64,000 nucleotides of DNA from Enterococcus casseliflavus NBRC 100478 (GTDB lineage: Bacteria > Bacillota > Bacilli > Lactobacillales > Enterococcaceae), in the NCBI RefSeq assembly GCF_001544095.1, contig NZ_BCPT01000017.1, positions 1-64,000 on the forward strand, written 5' to 3'. A program made the position numbers and the translations under genes. Each line of letters starts with the position of its first letter. Position 1 is the stretch's first letter. Below, in pieces: positions 37,556-46,214 of this stretch. The notes beneath the pieces were generated by a model that saw only the letters and a list, made by a program, of their open reading frames with translations, was not told where the DNA came from and did no database searches.

Positions 37556-38482
37556 TTATTCACGAATAATAAGTTCGTAAGGCAGAATGATCTGCTCTTG
37601 TTTTCTTTCTTGAAACAAGCGAAAGGCTTCTTTGCCGCACTGATCCAGATGAAACTCAACGGAAGAAAAGTGCAGCATTTGACTGATGAGCAGGTTTTCT
37701 TGTCCAATAACGATGGGTGCTGTCCCGTGAGGGTATTGATTTAAGATCATCGCTGCGATCTCGTCCCCATTTGTGATCACCCCATCGATTCCTCGTTCCT
37801 TAAAAAATGCAGCTGCGGGAATCCCATCTTGTGCTTTGATACAATCCCAATAAATATCTGCTTCAGAAAAATTAGGAAACAGCTCCTTGGCTTTTGCGAT
37901 CGTGTTGACTGAATTGCAGCTGAGGCGTTTGCTACGCCCTAGCGTCAGTCCCAAGCGTTTTACGCCTTGTTCTTTCAAATACTTGATACTGGCTGTCACA
38001 GAGCCGACCAAGTCGATCGCCACGAAAGGAACGGCAGTACCGGTTGAATTTTCACAAAAAACAATCGGTCCTTTTTCCATGTAGGGATAAAATGTCTCGA
38101 TATGATTTGCGCGGGTGATGACGATCAAGCCGTCAAATCCCTTTGCAGCGAATTCTTCTAGATATTCTAGCTCCAGCTTCCGATCAAAATTGGTCGGAAG
38201 CAACGTCACCTTGTATTTTTGGGCAAAGGCTTCTTCCATGATGCCATTTAAAATTCCATCAAAGAAGGCGTGATTGACAAACGGTACGATGACTCCAATA
38301 TTATAGGTTTTCCCCGAGCTAAGTTTTTGGGCGATTTTATTCGGTTTGTAATCCAGTTCTTCCATCACCGCCAAAATCGCTGCTCGCTTTTGCTCATCAA
38401 CATAAGGATGGCCATTGATCACACGAGAGACCGTCGTGATCGAAAAACCAGTCATTTTTGCTATATCGCGAATCGTTGCCAT
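37556..38482 (-). CDS. LacI/GalR-family transcription regulator
   Basis: A 308-residue repressor. The N-terminal HTH MATIRDIAKMTGFSITTVSRVING and the hinge YKPNKIAQKLSSGKT are followed by a sugar-binding domain with NIGVIVPFVNHAFFDGILNG and DGLIVITRAN. I start at 38482 (MATIRD), with AGGA about ten bases upstream; three codons earlier another ATG exists. Neither neighbour looks like a sugar operon: a P-type ATPase gene lies behind it and small genes in front, so its target is remote or unknown. Confidence 0.9.
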   Translation of the reverse strand: MATIRDIAKMTGFSITTVSRVINGHPYVDEQKRAAILAVMEELDYKPNKIAQKLSSGKTYNIGVIVPFVNHAFFDGILNGIMEEAFAQKYKVTLLPTNFDRKLELEYLEEFAAKGFDGLIVITRANHIETFYPYMEKGPIVFCENSTGTAVPFVAIDLVGSVTASIKYLKEQGVKRLGLTLGRSKRLSCNSVNTIAKAKELFPNFSEADIYWDCIKAQDGIPAAAFFKERGIDGVITNGDEIAAMILNQYPHGTAPIVIGQENLLISQMLHFSSVEFHLDQCGKEAFRLFQERKQEQIILPYELIIRE

Positions 38483-38652
38483 TTCTTTCATTCCTATCTG
38501 ATTGTTTTGCTAATGACCTAAGTCTACCATAGAAAATTAGTTGTTCCACTTTCGACAATTTTCTGAAAAGGTCTCTTGGTTGATTGTACGGTATGAAACG
38601 AGTTTCATAGCAAGACTTAGACTCCTTGAAAAGAAAAGAAATTTATTTTAAA

Positions 38653-38710
38653 TCAAAAACTGACTGCCTAGCACGCTGCAAACGCTGCTTAAGCAATCAG
38701 TTTTTCTATT
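38653..38710 (-). terminator. Terminator of the P-type ATPase gene
   Basis: On the minus strand AAAAACTGATTGC pairs with GCAGTCAGTTTTT. It directly follows the ATPase stop. Confidence 0.75.
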
Positions 38711-38712
38711 AT

Positions 38713-41076
38713 TTACTGAATCATTTCTTTTGATAAACTTTTACGTTTCTTCGTATACCTTCGCATCAGCAGCTCGATGCCCTTATCCGCAAAGCGTTGC
38801 ATGTAGGCGGAAAAATTCAACAAGGCAATCAAGAGAATGAGGTTGAGATAGCTGGTATTGCCTAGGTTAAAGAGGTCGCGACCGACGATCAAAGCAGCAA
38901 AGTACAAGATCTGAGTGCTGAAAAAAATCATCGTTCGATAGCTGTTGATCGCTGGATAGACTTTTTTCTGGATCAAGCGATAGTTCCAAGCAGTAAAAAT
39001 AATGCTCATGATCGATAGAGCTTTACTGCTGCTGTTGAACCAATAACCAAAGTTGATGATCAGCAAAGTTCCTACCGTAATCGTCAAGGCTGTTGGAAAA
39101 GCATTTTTGAAAATCGTCGTCATAAAGTCCCCTTTGATCCGATTGAAGTCTGGTTCAAAGTTTAAAAAGAAGGTCGGAATGCCGACAAAGCAGGCATTGA
39201 TAATCGTTAATTGGATCGGCTCAAAAGGATAGGTCGTTCCTGATAACAACGTCCCCATGGTGATCATGATGGAGAATAAGACTTGCACTAGCACCAATGA
39301 ACCTGAGCGGGTAATGTTATTGATCACTCGGCGGCCTTCATCCATGACCGATGGCAAAGCATCAAATTGATTTTCCAAAAGAACCAGATTTGACACTTGA
39401 CGCGCAGCATCAACACCAGAAGCCATTGCAATCGAGCAGTCGGCTTCTTTTAGCGCCAAAACATCGTTGACGCCATCGCCAGTCATCGCGACAGTATGCC
39501 CTTGTTCTTTCAAGTAGAGCACCATTTCTTTCTTTTGTTGCGGCGTCACTCGACCAAAAATCTGATAGTTGCTGACAGCTTCTTTTAATTCGGTCGCAGT
39601 TAATTTTGACACATCGATAAAATCAGCTGCCCCTGGTAGATTGACTTTTTTCGCGATTTGACTGACTGTCACTGGATCATCGCCAGAGATGATCTTGCAT
39701 TGGATTGCCTGTGAACGAAAATACTCCAAGGTCTCTTTGGCATCTTCACGAATCGTGTCTGACAGTAAATAAAAGCCCAGCGGTTCAATATCCGTCGGCA
39801 GTCCTGCCTCCTCATAGCCTTGCGTACTGTGAGCCAAAACGATCACTCGGTAGCCTTCTTCTGCCAGCTGCCTTTCCTGTTTTAAGACAGCTTCATGGTT
39901 GGTTCCTAGTAAAATCGACGCAGCTCCGATGAAATAAGTGCCTTGTCCTTCAAACGTGACGCAACTGAATTTACGATCTGATGAAAAAGGGACGACTTGC
40001 TGCATCTGGTACGTCGTTTTTTCTGGGAAAAAGGTTCGCAGCGCCATTGCCGTTGGGTTCTGATCGGGTAGCTGCGCCATTAAGTTACCAGTGATTTCTG
40101 CCAACGGTGTTTCTGAATGAAAGGAAATCGTCTTTTCCACTGTCATCTTGCCTTCGGTGATCGTGCCCGTTTTATCTAAGCAAAGAACATCGACCCGTGC
40201 CAAGGCATCAATGCAGTTCAATTCCTGCACCATCACTTTTTTGCGCGCCAGATAGACGGCACTGATGGTCAACGTGACACTCGTCAATAAAAACAAACCT
40301 TCGGGGAACATTCCCACAGCTGCCGCCACCGTCCGTAAGATGGCGGTGTTGAAAGTTGCATGAGAGAAATAGAACTGTTTAACGAACAAGAGGGTACATA
40401 ACGGGACCAAAATCAGACTGATCCAACGAATGATTTTGTTTAAACTGCCTTGGATCAAGTATTTTTGTCGTTTGATGGTTTTGGCTTCTTTGTTGATTTT
40501 TGCGATATAGTTGTCAGCGCCTACGTGGATTACTTGGCATAACGCTTCGCCAGCAGTGATAAAACTACCAGAAAACAACTCGTCTGTCGGCTGCTTGTAG
40601 ATCGTATCCATTTCACCAGTCAGCAAGGATTCATTGACTTCTAAAGCCCCTTGAATGACTTTGGCATCCGTCGGCACTTGATCCCCGCTTTTCAGTCGTA
40701 ACACATCGTCCATTACGAGCTTGTGGATCGGCAAGTTCTCCAGCTTGCCATCCCGATAAACATCGGCTTTGGCAACTTTTAGCAGTGCCAGCTTATCCAG
40801 CGTTCGTTTGGAACGAACTTCTTGAAAGAGATTGATGATCACATTGCTGAAGACAACAAAGACGAACAAGCCGTTTTGATAAGAACCCGTCAAACAGACG
40901 AGAAAGAATAGGACACAGTTGATCAAATTGAAAAAGGTAAAGATATTGGTAAAAAGGATTTTCGGGTACGTATTCGTCGTATCCTTTTTTGTCTTATTGA
41001 CTTGACCGCTCTGCACCCGCGCCTTGACTTCTCCTGACGTCAAGCCAATGGTTTGGTTGTTTTCGATGATCCTCAC
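38713..41076 (-). CDS. Cation-translocating P-type ATPase (Exp7-like)
   Basis: A 787-residue E1-E2 ATPase. The phosphorylation site is DKTGTITEGK near residue 305; the A-domain has LLTGEMD near residue 155; the hinge is MTGDGVNDVLALKEADCSIAM near residue 530. About ten membrane helices are arranged as two, two and six. The M4-region PEGLFLLTSVTL resembles the streptococcal Exp7 group, not the heavy-metal type, as no N-terminal CXXC domain is present. The transported ion is unclear. The start is uncertain: GTG at 41076 is used, but its Shine-Dalgarno spacing is poor. Confidence 0.88.
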   Translation of the reverse strand: MRIIENNQTIGLTSGEVKARVQSGQVNKTKKDTTNTYPKILFTNIFTFFNLINCVLFFLVCLTGSYQNGLFVFVVFSNVIINLFQEVRSKRTLDKLALLKVAKADVYRDGKLENLPIHKLVMDDVLRLKSGDQVPTDAKVIQGALEVNESLLTGEMDTIYKQPTDELFSGSFITAGEALCQVIHVGADNYIAKINKEAKTIKRQKYLIQGSLNKIIRWISLILVPLCTLLFVKQFYFSHATFNTAILRTVAAAVGMFPEGLFLLTSVTLTISAVYLARKKVMVQELNCIDALARVDVLCLDKTGTITEGKMTVEKTISFHSETPLAEITGNLMAQLPDQNPTAMALRTFFPEKTTYQMQQVVPFSSDRKFSCVTFEGQGTYFIGAASILLGTNHEAVLKQERQLAEEGYRVIVLAHSTQGYEEAGLPTDIEPLGFYLLSDTIREDAKETLEYFRSQAIQCKIISGDDPVTVSQIAKKVNLPGAADFIDVSKLTATELKEAVSNYQIFGRVTPQQKKEMVLYLKEQGHTVAMTGDGVNDVLALKEADCSIAMASGVDAARQVSNLVLLENQFDALPSVMDEGRRVINNITRSGSLVLVQVLFSIMITMGTLLSGTTYPFEPIQLTIINACFVGIPTFFLNFEPDFNRIKGDFMTTIFKNAFPTALTITVGTLLIINFGYWFNSSSKALSIMSIIFTAWNYRLIQKKVYPAINSYRTMIFFSTQILYFAALIVGRDLFNLGNTSYLNLILLIALLNFSAYMQRFADKGIELLMRRYTKKRKSLSKEMIQ

Positions 41077-41176
41077 CCTTTCTATTCTTAGTCATTTACT
41101 TTTATTTTGCTGAATATTCAGCAAACTTGCATCAGACTTGGGAATGGTTTTGTGTTTTTTCTATAAACCCAATTGG

Positions 41177-41219
41177 CGTCGATTGCGTAAGATACGCCAT
41201 CGACACCCCGCTTTTTTTC
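41177..41219 (+). terminator. Hairpin plus T-run on the plus strand in a gene-free stretch
   Basis: GTCGAT (41178-41183) pairs with ATCGAC (41199-41204), with inner CGTA/TACG and one internal mismatch pair, then CCCCGCTTTTTTT. No plus-strand gene precedes it within 1 kb. It may end an unknown RNA or form part of the 5' leader of the ATPase mRNA when read on the other strand. Confidence 0.4.
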
Positions 41220-41391
41220 TGTAAAAAAACAAGTACTGTTTAAAATATAGCATACCCTTTTACGAATTGGCGTTTCATTTTTGTCACCTTCGCGTCACTT
41301 TAGCACTTAAAATAACAGTTTATTTCTTAACCTGAACCGACTAGACAATAAGCTAGCATAGGCTTTCCAGGTGGTTTCTTGCGATGACACA

Positions 41392-41432
41392 AAACAAAAA
41401 AAACAGCTGATCTTCACAGATCAACTGTTTAA
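41392..41432 (-). terminator. Terminator of the ClbS/DfsB-like gene
   Basis: AAACAGTTGATCT pairs with AGATCAGCTGTTT on the minus strand, followed by a long T-run. Confidence 0.8.
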
Positions 41433-41499
41433 CAATTCTTTAAGTTAGCTGTTCCCTCAGTTGCTAAAAAACGCTCAACCAGCTTGCTTCTTTTATTGA

Positions 41500-42012
41500 T
41501 CAATGCAGTGCTTCCTTTTTCCATTTTCGGATTTTCGTTCGGAAATTGGTAAAGGGTGCTACTGTATTGATATGGATCCATTTATAGACTGGCCACTGTG
41601 CTTTGGTGGTTGCCCAATCCCGCTGCCTTGCTTCAAACAATTCCTGATCGGATAAGCCCTCGATCCACTGGCAAATTGCCGTCACTTTTTGGTCTAAGAG
41701 CTCTTGTTGCTGTGCTAAGGTCAAACTGCCGTATGTCTGATAAAAAGATTGATACAATCCGCCAAGGTTGTTCCATTTGTACCCTTCAGCAGGTGTGTGA
41801 ACGCTCATCCCTTGCTGTTCCTGTGCTTCCCATGACAATAACAAACTGACCCAGCCGATTTGGTAAGACAAGTTTTCTGAAGGGGTCTTGTCGACACTTG
41901 CTATCCGTTGATTTCGCAAGGCTTCAGGAATTTCATCAAATTCTTGGCGAAATTTTTGGTAACGTTCTGTGATCTCTTGGATCAGCGCTACTTTGCTTTC
42001 ATACTGTCTCAT
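41500..42012 (-). CDS. ClbS/DfsB-family four-helix bundle protein (DUF1706)
   Basis: A 170-residue helical protein. The [16 protein letters not shown] segment and [16 protein letters not shown], followed by [25 protein letters not shown], are typical of the ClbS/DfsB (DUF1706) family, a member of the DinB-like bundle group. ClbS from colibactin producers is a self-resistance hydrolase; enterococcal members are uncharacterised. It is the second gene of a minus-strand pair, 15 bases after a GyrI-like gene, and downstream of a divergent WYL-type regulator. Confidence 0.82.
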   Translation of the reverse strand: MRQYESKVALIQEITERYQKFRQEFDEIPEALRNQRIASVDKTPSENLSYQIGWVSLLLSWEAQEQQGMSVHTPAEGYKWNNLGGLYQSFYQTYGSLTLAQQQELLDQKVTAICQWIEGLSDQELFEARQRDWATTKAQWPVYKWIHINTVAPFTNFRTKIRKWKKEALH

Positions 42013-42027
42013 TGTTCGTCCTCCTAT

Positions 42028-42456
42028 TCAGGAAAATAGCTGCTCTTTGTCGCTTTCAGCAATGGCGATAAAAATCGTCATCTCGCCGTCTGGTGCATAC
42101 TGTTCAAAATCAAAGGAATAGTTGCGCTGCAACTGCTGGTTTTCTTCCTCTGACCAGATTTGACGCCAAGTAGTCAAAATGCCCTGCGCATCGCGCCGAT
42201 CGACCGGATACTTTTTCCAAGTATATTTTTCTGTATCAAAGTCTGCTTGCTCCGTTTCTTCGAAACAAAGCGAAACGGCATAGTCTCCTTGATAGTTTGA
42301 CTCATACTCGTGGTAAACGCAAGCGATGACCGTTCCTTTTTCTGCGGCTTTCTTGACCGCCTCGCTGTTTTTCTCCCATAAGCCAGTGATTTTTGCTTGA
42401 ATCGCTGGATCAGTAAAATTATTGGTTCTTTCCGTTGCCATTATCGAAAATTTCAT
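42028..42456 (-). CDS. GyrI-like small-molecule-binding protein
   Basis: A 142-residue stand-alone effector-binding (GyrI/SOUL-type) domain. The KFSIMATERTNNFTDP start, the middle CVYHEYESNYQGDYAVSL, and FDFEQYAPDGEMTIFIAI end with the paired beta-alpha repeats of this fold. Members bind drugs or hydrophobic cations, but the ligand is unknown. The start at 42456 follows AAGGAGGAACTCC. It forms a transcription unit with the ClbS/DfsB-like gene, divergent from the WYL regulator gene, whose product presumably controls it. Confidence 0.8.
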   Translation of the reverse strand: MKFSIMATERTNNFTDPAIQAKITGLWEKNSEAVKKAAEKGTVIACVYHEYESNYQGDYAVSLCFEETEQADFDTEKYTWKKYPVDRRDAQGILTTWRQIWSEEENQQLQRNYSFDFEQYAPDGEMTIFIAIAESDKEQLFS

Positions 42457-42549
42457 TGGAGTTCCTCCTTCTTTGTCTTTATGATACGATAGAAACCTAG
42501 ACACTTTGTGTCAGTGTTTTATCATTTTTTTATAAAAGGAGTAAGCCAA

Positions 42550-43415
42550 GTGAGCACGACACGCCTGTTCGGCCTTATCTATCACCTGTTGAATCATGAA
42601 AAAGCAACCACTTCTGAACTAGCCAAACAATTTGAAGTCTCGACTCGCACCATCACCAGAGATATCAATACACTAAGCAGTATTGGCGTGCCCATCTATA
42701 CCGAAACGGGTCGAAATGGCGGCGTTTATTTGTTAAGCAGTTTTGTGTTGGATAAAGTGTTATTATCAGAGGAAGAACGGAAAAACCTGCTTTTGGCGTT
42801 GAAAGGGATTCGCCAGCTGACGCCACAGATCAGTGGGCAATCGCTGGCAAAACTGCAATCCTTGTTTAAGCAGCCCGATGCTGATTGGCTAGAAGTGGAT
42901 TTTTCCACTTGGCATCGGCGAGAAAACGGCAACGACACGTTTGATTTATTAAAAAAGAGTATTTTAACAAACCACGTGATCACCTTTGACTATGTCAGTA
43001 AACAGGGACTGCAAAAACGCATCTGCAAGCCTTCGACCAGCAAAAGAATGCCTTTCGGACATTTAAAATCAGCCGCATGAGTCAGGTCCACGTCACTGAC
43101 CAGCATTTTTTCCCCGTCACTGCACCTGATTCTACCATTGAGTTGACTGTTGACACCTATCCTGCGCGTCTATTCTTTCAAGCCGACGTTCTTTATCGGG
43201 TATATGATGAGTTCGATCATCAGGATATTACTTTGACGGAGGAAGGCACTGCTGTGGTTACCGTTGATTTGCCCGAGGAAAGCTGGGTAGTGCCCTATTT
43301 GTTCTCTTTTGGAAAAAGCCTACGCATTTTAAGTCCCCCTCGACTAAAGAATCGTTACCAAGAAGAAGTTGCTGCGATTTATGCCAATTTGTCCGAGAAC
43401 GAGGGCGCGAACTGA
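42550..43415 (+). pseudogene. HTH-WYL (YafY/DeoR-type) regulator with an internal deletion
   Basis: The N-terminal HTH (TSELAKQFEVSTRTITRDINTLS) and the first half of the WYL domain up to ITFDYVSKQGLQKR are normal. Then the frame is lost and 55 codons later stops. In a second frame the protein resumes with LQAFDQQKNAFRTFKISRM and continues to 43415. Comparing with the family, about 17-20 residues, including the WYL motif itself, are missing, so a deletion of roughly 50-60 bases plus frame loss has occurred near 43017. It begins with GTG at 42550 after GGAG. It presumably repressed or activated the divergent GyrI/ClbS pair. Confidence 0.8.
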
Positions 43416-43457
43416 TTTTTTTAGGAAAAGGATCCCTATTGAAAGGAGTGTTTGATT

Positions 43458-43976
43458 TTGAAAGAAGTGATCGTACAGTATGGGGGAGTTTCGCTAAACC
43501 GCCTTTGCCAGCAGTTGGAAGAAAATCAGATTCACTTAAACGCGTATGCCAAACAGCTCTTGCGCCATCCCCAGCTCTCCTTCAGTGCCGATAAACAGCG
43601 TGCTGCTTGTGTGATTGTTCCCCTTAAAGAACTGGGACTCCCCCAAGGCGGCTCTTTGACGGAGATTTTTGCAGCTGCGCCTTCTTATGGATTGACTTGT
43701 TGTACCTTGGAAATGGCCTTACACTTTCGTCTTAGCTATCGCCAACTGGCAAATAGTACCGGATTGAAATCCCAAGGAAAAGCGCCAGCTGCCGCAATCA
43801 CGATCGCTTCTGTGCCTTTGGAAAAAACCGACGATTTCCCCAAAGGATTCTACGTTCGCCGCATCGATGGGGTTGACTGGCTACGAGGCTATACCTGCGA
43901 TGCACGACACCAGTTTGCACCGGATGACCTGTTTTTGTTTCAACGACGAGACCCGCTGCCAGAGCGCCTCAACTGA
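43458..43976 (+). CDS. Hypothetical protein, unrecognised
   Basis: A 172-residue soluble protein starting with TTG at 43458 (GGAG nine bases upstream; another TTG six bases earlier). The first 90 residues include LLRHPQLSFSADKQRAACVIVPLKELGLPQGGSL. The end has GFYVRRIDGVDWLRGYTCD and LFLFQRRDPLPERLN. I cannot assign a domain. It follows the broken WYL regulator in the same direction by about 40 bases and may be co-transcribed. Codon use looks native. Confidence 0.65.
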   Translation: MKEVIVQYGGVSLNRLCQQLEENQIHLNAYAKQLLRHPQLSFSADKQRAACVIVPLKELGLPQGGSLTEIFAAAPSYGLTCCTLEMALHFRLSYRQLANSTGLKSQGKAPAAAITIASVPLEKTDDFPKGFYVRRIDGVDWLRGYTCDARHQFAPDDLFLFQRRDPLPERLN

Positions 43977-44075
43977 AGGGGAAACAAACCGTTTCATATC
44001 AAATGCCCTTGTTTCTCATTGCCTACAATCATTCTGTAGGTTAAGAAGAGCTGAAAAGGACAAAAGGAGAAATAG

Positions 44076-44537
44076 ATGAACTTAATCCCAATGAAAGACA
44101 GCGACTATGCTGCCTACTTAACCAATGCAGTTTTCGAATACGCCAATGACAAAGTCCAAGCAGGCACATGGGCCAAAGACGAGGCCCTCGCCCTAGCCAA
44201 AGAAAGCTTTGCTTCCCTGCTTCCTCAAGGGACTGCCACCGAAAACAATCACTTGTTTTCTTTATTTGCAGCTGATTTTAGTGAACCGATCGGGGTGATT
44301 TGGGTCAACACAGCTGCCCAGAAAGCCTTCATCTATGACTTTATCATCGAGGAAGACCAGCGAGGAAAAGGCTATGGCACCAAAGCGTTACAGGCTTTAG
44401 AAAAGTGGGCGATCCAGCAAGGCATCACTGAAATCGGCTTGCACGTTTTTGCCCATAATCAGTCTGCGTATCAGCTATACAAAAAAATGGGCTATTTGGA
44501 AACAGATATTACGATGGTTCGACGTTTCGCTGAGTAG
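44076..44537 (+). CDS. GNAT-family N-acetyltransferase
   Basis: A 153-residue acetyltransferase. The acetyl-CoA pyrophosphate-binding loop is EEDQRGKGYGTKALQALE near residues 92-110, preceded by the FIYDFII beta strand. The final GLHVFAHNQSAYQLYKKMGYLETDI is the standard GNAT motif B end. An AAAAGGAG site precedes the ATG. The substrate could be a small amine, a protein or an antibiotic; the sequence does not say which. A hairpin terminator follows. Confidence 0.9.
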   Translation: MNLIPMKDSDYAAYLTNAVFEYANDKVQAGTWAKDEALALAKESFASLLPQGTATENNHLFSLFAADFSEPIGVIWVNTAAQKAFIYDFIIEEDQRGKGYGTKALQALEKWAIQQGITEIGLHVFAHNQSAYQLYKKMGYLETDITMVRRFAE

Positions 44538-44593
44538 TACGAAAAGAGCCACATCATTCGTACCTAAGAATCAATCGACCAGACCTGCGCCAA

Positions 44594-44632
44594 ACAAAAA
44601 GAAACGACAGAAAATCGTCGTTTCTTTTTGCT
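44594..44632. terminator. Bidirectional terminator between convergent genes
   Basis: AAAAAGAAACGAC (44596-44608) pairs with GTCGTTTCTTTTT (44617-44629). Confidence 0.85.
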
Positions 44633-44656
44633 TCTATTTACATAAAAACCACTCTT

Positions 44657-45499
44657 TCAATGAGTGCATGGTTTTTTCAGTAGTATCGCCATTGTTGAAC
44701 CTTCTTCGCTATAAGGACTGCCTTTGACATCGCCAAATACCTCACAGATATCAAAGCCTGCAGCCTGAACTTCCCTCAGCAATGCATCTTTTGTAAAATA
44801 GGTCGTCCATAAATAATAATTGGTGAGCTCAGTATCTGCTAAAATCGTTGTTTGCTCCAGCAAGACGTGATCAGGATATTTCCATCGTTGATTCAGCACA
44901 AGATGAGGATCGCCCCGCCAAAACCCTGCTGATTCATGACTTTCCCAGGTCTGTTCTTCATCAAGCGTTAAAAACTGGGCAATCGTAAATACATCGAACA
45001 AAAATTTGCCACCCGGTTTTAGATGCGCCAGCACATTATTTAGCAGCAGGTTACGTTCCTCTGGATTTAAGGCTCCATAATCGCAATAAATCAAGGTAAT
45101 AAAGTCAAACTGCTGAGGCAATGCCATCTCCAAATAATTATCAAATAGATAGGAAATGTTTAATTGCTGCTTACTCGCGGAATCTCTCGCATAGGCGATG
45201 GACCTTTTGGAGTAATCAACGCCTGTCACTTGATAGCCTAGCGCTGCAAATTTTTCCGCATAGATCCCTGGTCCGCAGCCGATATCAAGAAGTTGCGTCT
45301 GTTTTTCTGGTGGAACAATGCGACTGATCCAGCGAACGGATTCGTCGATAAAGTCAGCCTTTCTACTCGCTCCCTCAAAATCAGGATCCAAATGAGCCTT
45401 TAACATTTGCTTGGAAATATACGCATCGTCCCAAAACGCCTCTGCCATTTTTTTATAGAGCGGTGGCCGCTCGATTGCCTTTCTCAATTCTTGGTACAT
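44657..45499 (-). CDS. Class I SAM-dependent methyltransferase behind an attenuator
   Basis: A 280-residue enzyme. SAM motif I is LLDIGCGPGIYAEKFA near residue 73; motif II has VTGVDYSKRSI; motif IV is FDFITLIYCDYGALNPEERN; then LKPGGKFLFDVF. The methyl acceptor is unknown; a small molecule is as likely as RNA. I start at 45499, with GGGGAAAAGAAG in front; an ATG six codons earlier is less likely. The gene is preceded by a 220-base leader holding an 11-codon reading frame, alternative stems and a terminator, so expression probably depends on an inducer. Confidence 0.88.
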   Translation of the reverse strand: MYQELRKAIERPPLYKKMAEAFWDDAYISKQMLKAHLDPDFEGASRKADFIDESVRWISRIVPPEKQTQLLDIGCGPGIYAEKFAALGYQVTGVDYSKRSIAYARDSASKQQLNISYLFDNYLEMALPQQFDFITLIYCDYGALNPEERNLLLNNVLAHLKPGGKFLFDVFTIAQFLTLDEEQTWESHESAGFWRGDPHLVLNQRWKYPDHVLLEQTTILADTELTNYYLWTTYFTKDALLREVQAAGFDICEVFGDVKGSPYSEEGSTMAILLKKPCTH

Positions 45500-45531
45500 C
45501 TTCTTTTCCCCTTTCAAAATAATTGAAAAAC

Positions 45532-45788
45532 AAAAAAGACCGCAGATTTTACTCTGCGGTCAATCTTCAAGCGATGAAGATCAAAAAGCGAAGAGTAAAA
45601 TAAAATCAATGATAGGCACTTCAAATAAAACTGCATGCAGTCAATTTTTTGCCTATGAAATTGATTTTATTTACTCTTTTCCAGTCCTACCCCTGTTAAC
45701 GAAGGAATAACAGCAGATAGGCCGGAGACATCACCTTTTTCTCTTGTTTTTCTGCCTTTAGTTTAGAAGGCGCCAGTCGATTTGTCAA
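45532..45788 (-). promoter_or_regulatory. Promoter and transcription-attenuation leader of the methyltransferase gene
   Basis: Promoter: TTGACA (45783-45788) and TAAACT (45760-45765) with 17-base spacing, giving a start near 45753. Stem 1 (45680-45721) includes CTGTTA/TAACAG and covers the end of the leader ORF. Stem 2 (45593-45617 with 45651-45676) is a ~25-bp helix. The terminator is GACCGCAGA/TCTGCGGTC (45538-45561) plus six T, 33 bases before the methyltransferase ATG. A nine-base part of stem 2's 3' arm (ATTTTACTC) is complementary to GAGTAAAAT in the terminator, so an antiterminator can form. Confidence 0.68.
45696..45731 (-). CDS. Leader peptide ORF MSPAYLLLFLR
   Basis: An 11-codon frame with ATG at 45731 and TAA at 45696, ~20 bases into the predicted transcript. 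AAGAG and AAGG motifs lie upstream at suboptimal spacing, consistent with an inefficient site. Its last codons form the left arm of stem 1, so a ribosome stalled there would open that stem. The leucine-rich hydrophobic end is reminiscent of macrolide- or lincosamide-sensing leader peptides, but that is inference. Confidence 0.45.
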   Translation of the reverse strand: MSPAYLLLFLR

Positions 45789-45887
45789 TGGGAATTGACT
45801 GTAGACACTCGATTAAACGATGGTCTTGCCGAAATTCACACCTTACGGGGGAGAAATTTTGCAAGAACGCTGAATGTTTATTTCCCT

Positions 45888-46111
45888 TCACCTGCTGATT
45901 TTTTCAACAGGAAGCTGGATCTCAGTCAGCCATTCCTCTTCACTTTCTTTATTCCAAATACCATCAATATAGCTTTCACGAAAAGGCCCTGTGATTCGAT
46001 AGCCGTTATTTTCAGCAAACTGGATTACTGCAGCATAGGCTTTCGGAAACTCAGTATAGGCTCCTTTATGGACCGTGCAAACTGCCTCTGGTACTTCTTC
46101 TATCTACAATT
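45888..46111 (-). pseudogene. C-terminal remnant of a GyrI-like effector-binding domain
   Basis: A frame without start codon, open after a TAG, translates as EEVPEAVCTVHKGAY, then PKAYAAVIQFAENNGYRI and ESYIDGIWN, ending in EEEWLTEIQLPVEK. This is the characteristic second half of GyrI/AraC-type effector-binding domains, as in the C-termini of BltR-like MerR regulators. The upstream N-terminal part is missing: beyond 46111 there is only AT-rich DNA with no related protein. It is therefore a gene remnant of at least 70 codons. Confidence 0.65.
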
Positions 46112-46214
46112 AAATCACAATTAACTATTTTTAATTTCTAAGCTTGTTTTTTTCTTCTATCTCCACTATATTTGTGGGTAAACCAGTTATTTCTATGTAG
46201 AGAGGACGTTTCCC

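Noticed and set aside
45532-45788. 6S RNA or T-box for the leader at 45.6 kb
   Set aside because: There is no T-box AGGGTGG antiterminator, and the layout with a leader ORF and terminator before a gene fits attenuation better than a free 6S RNA.
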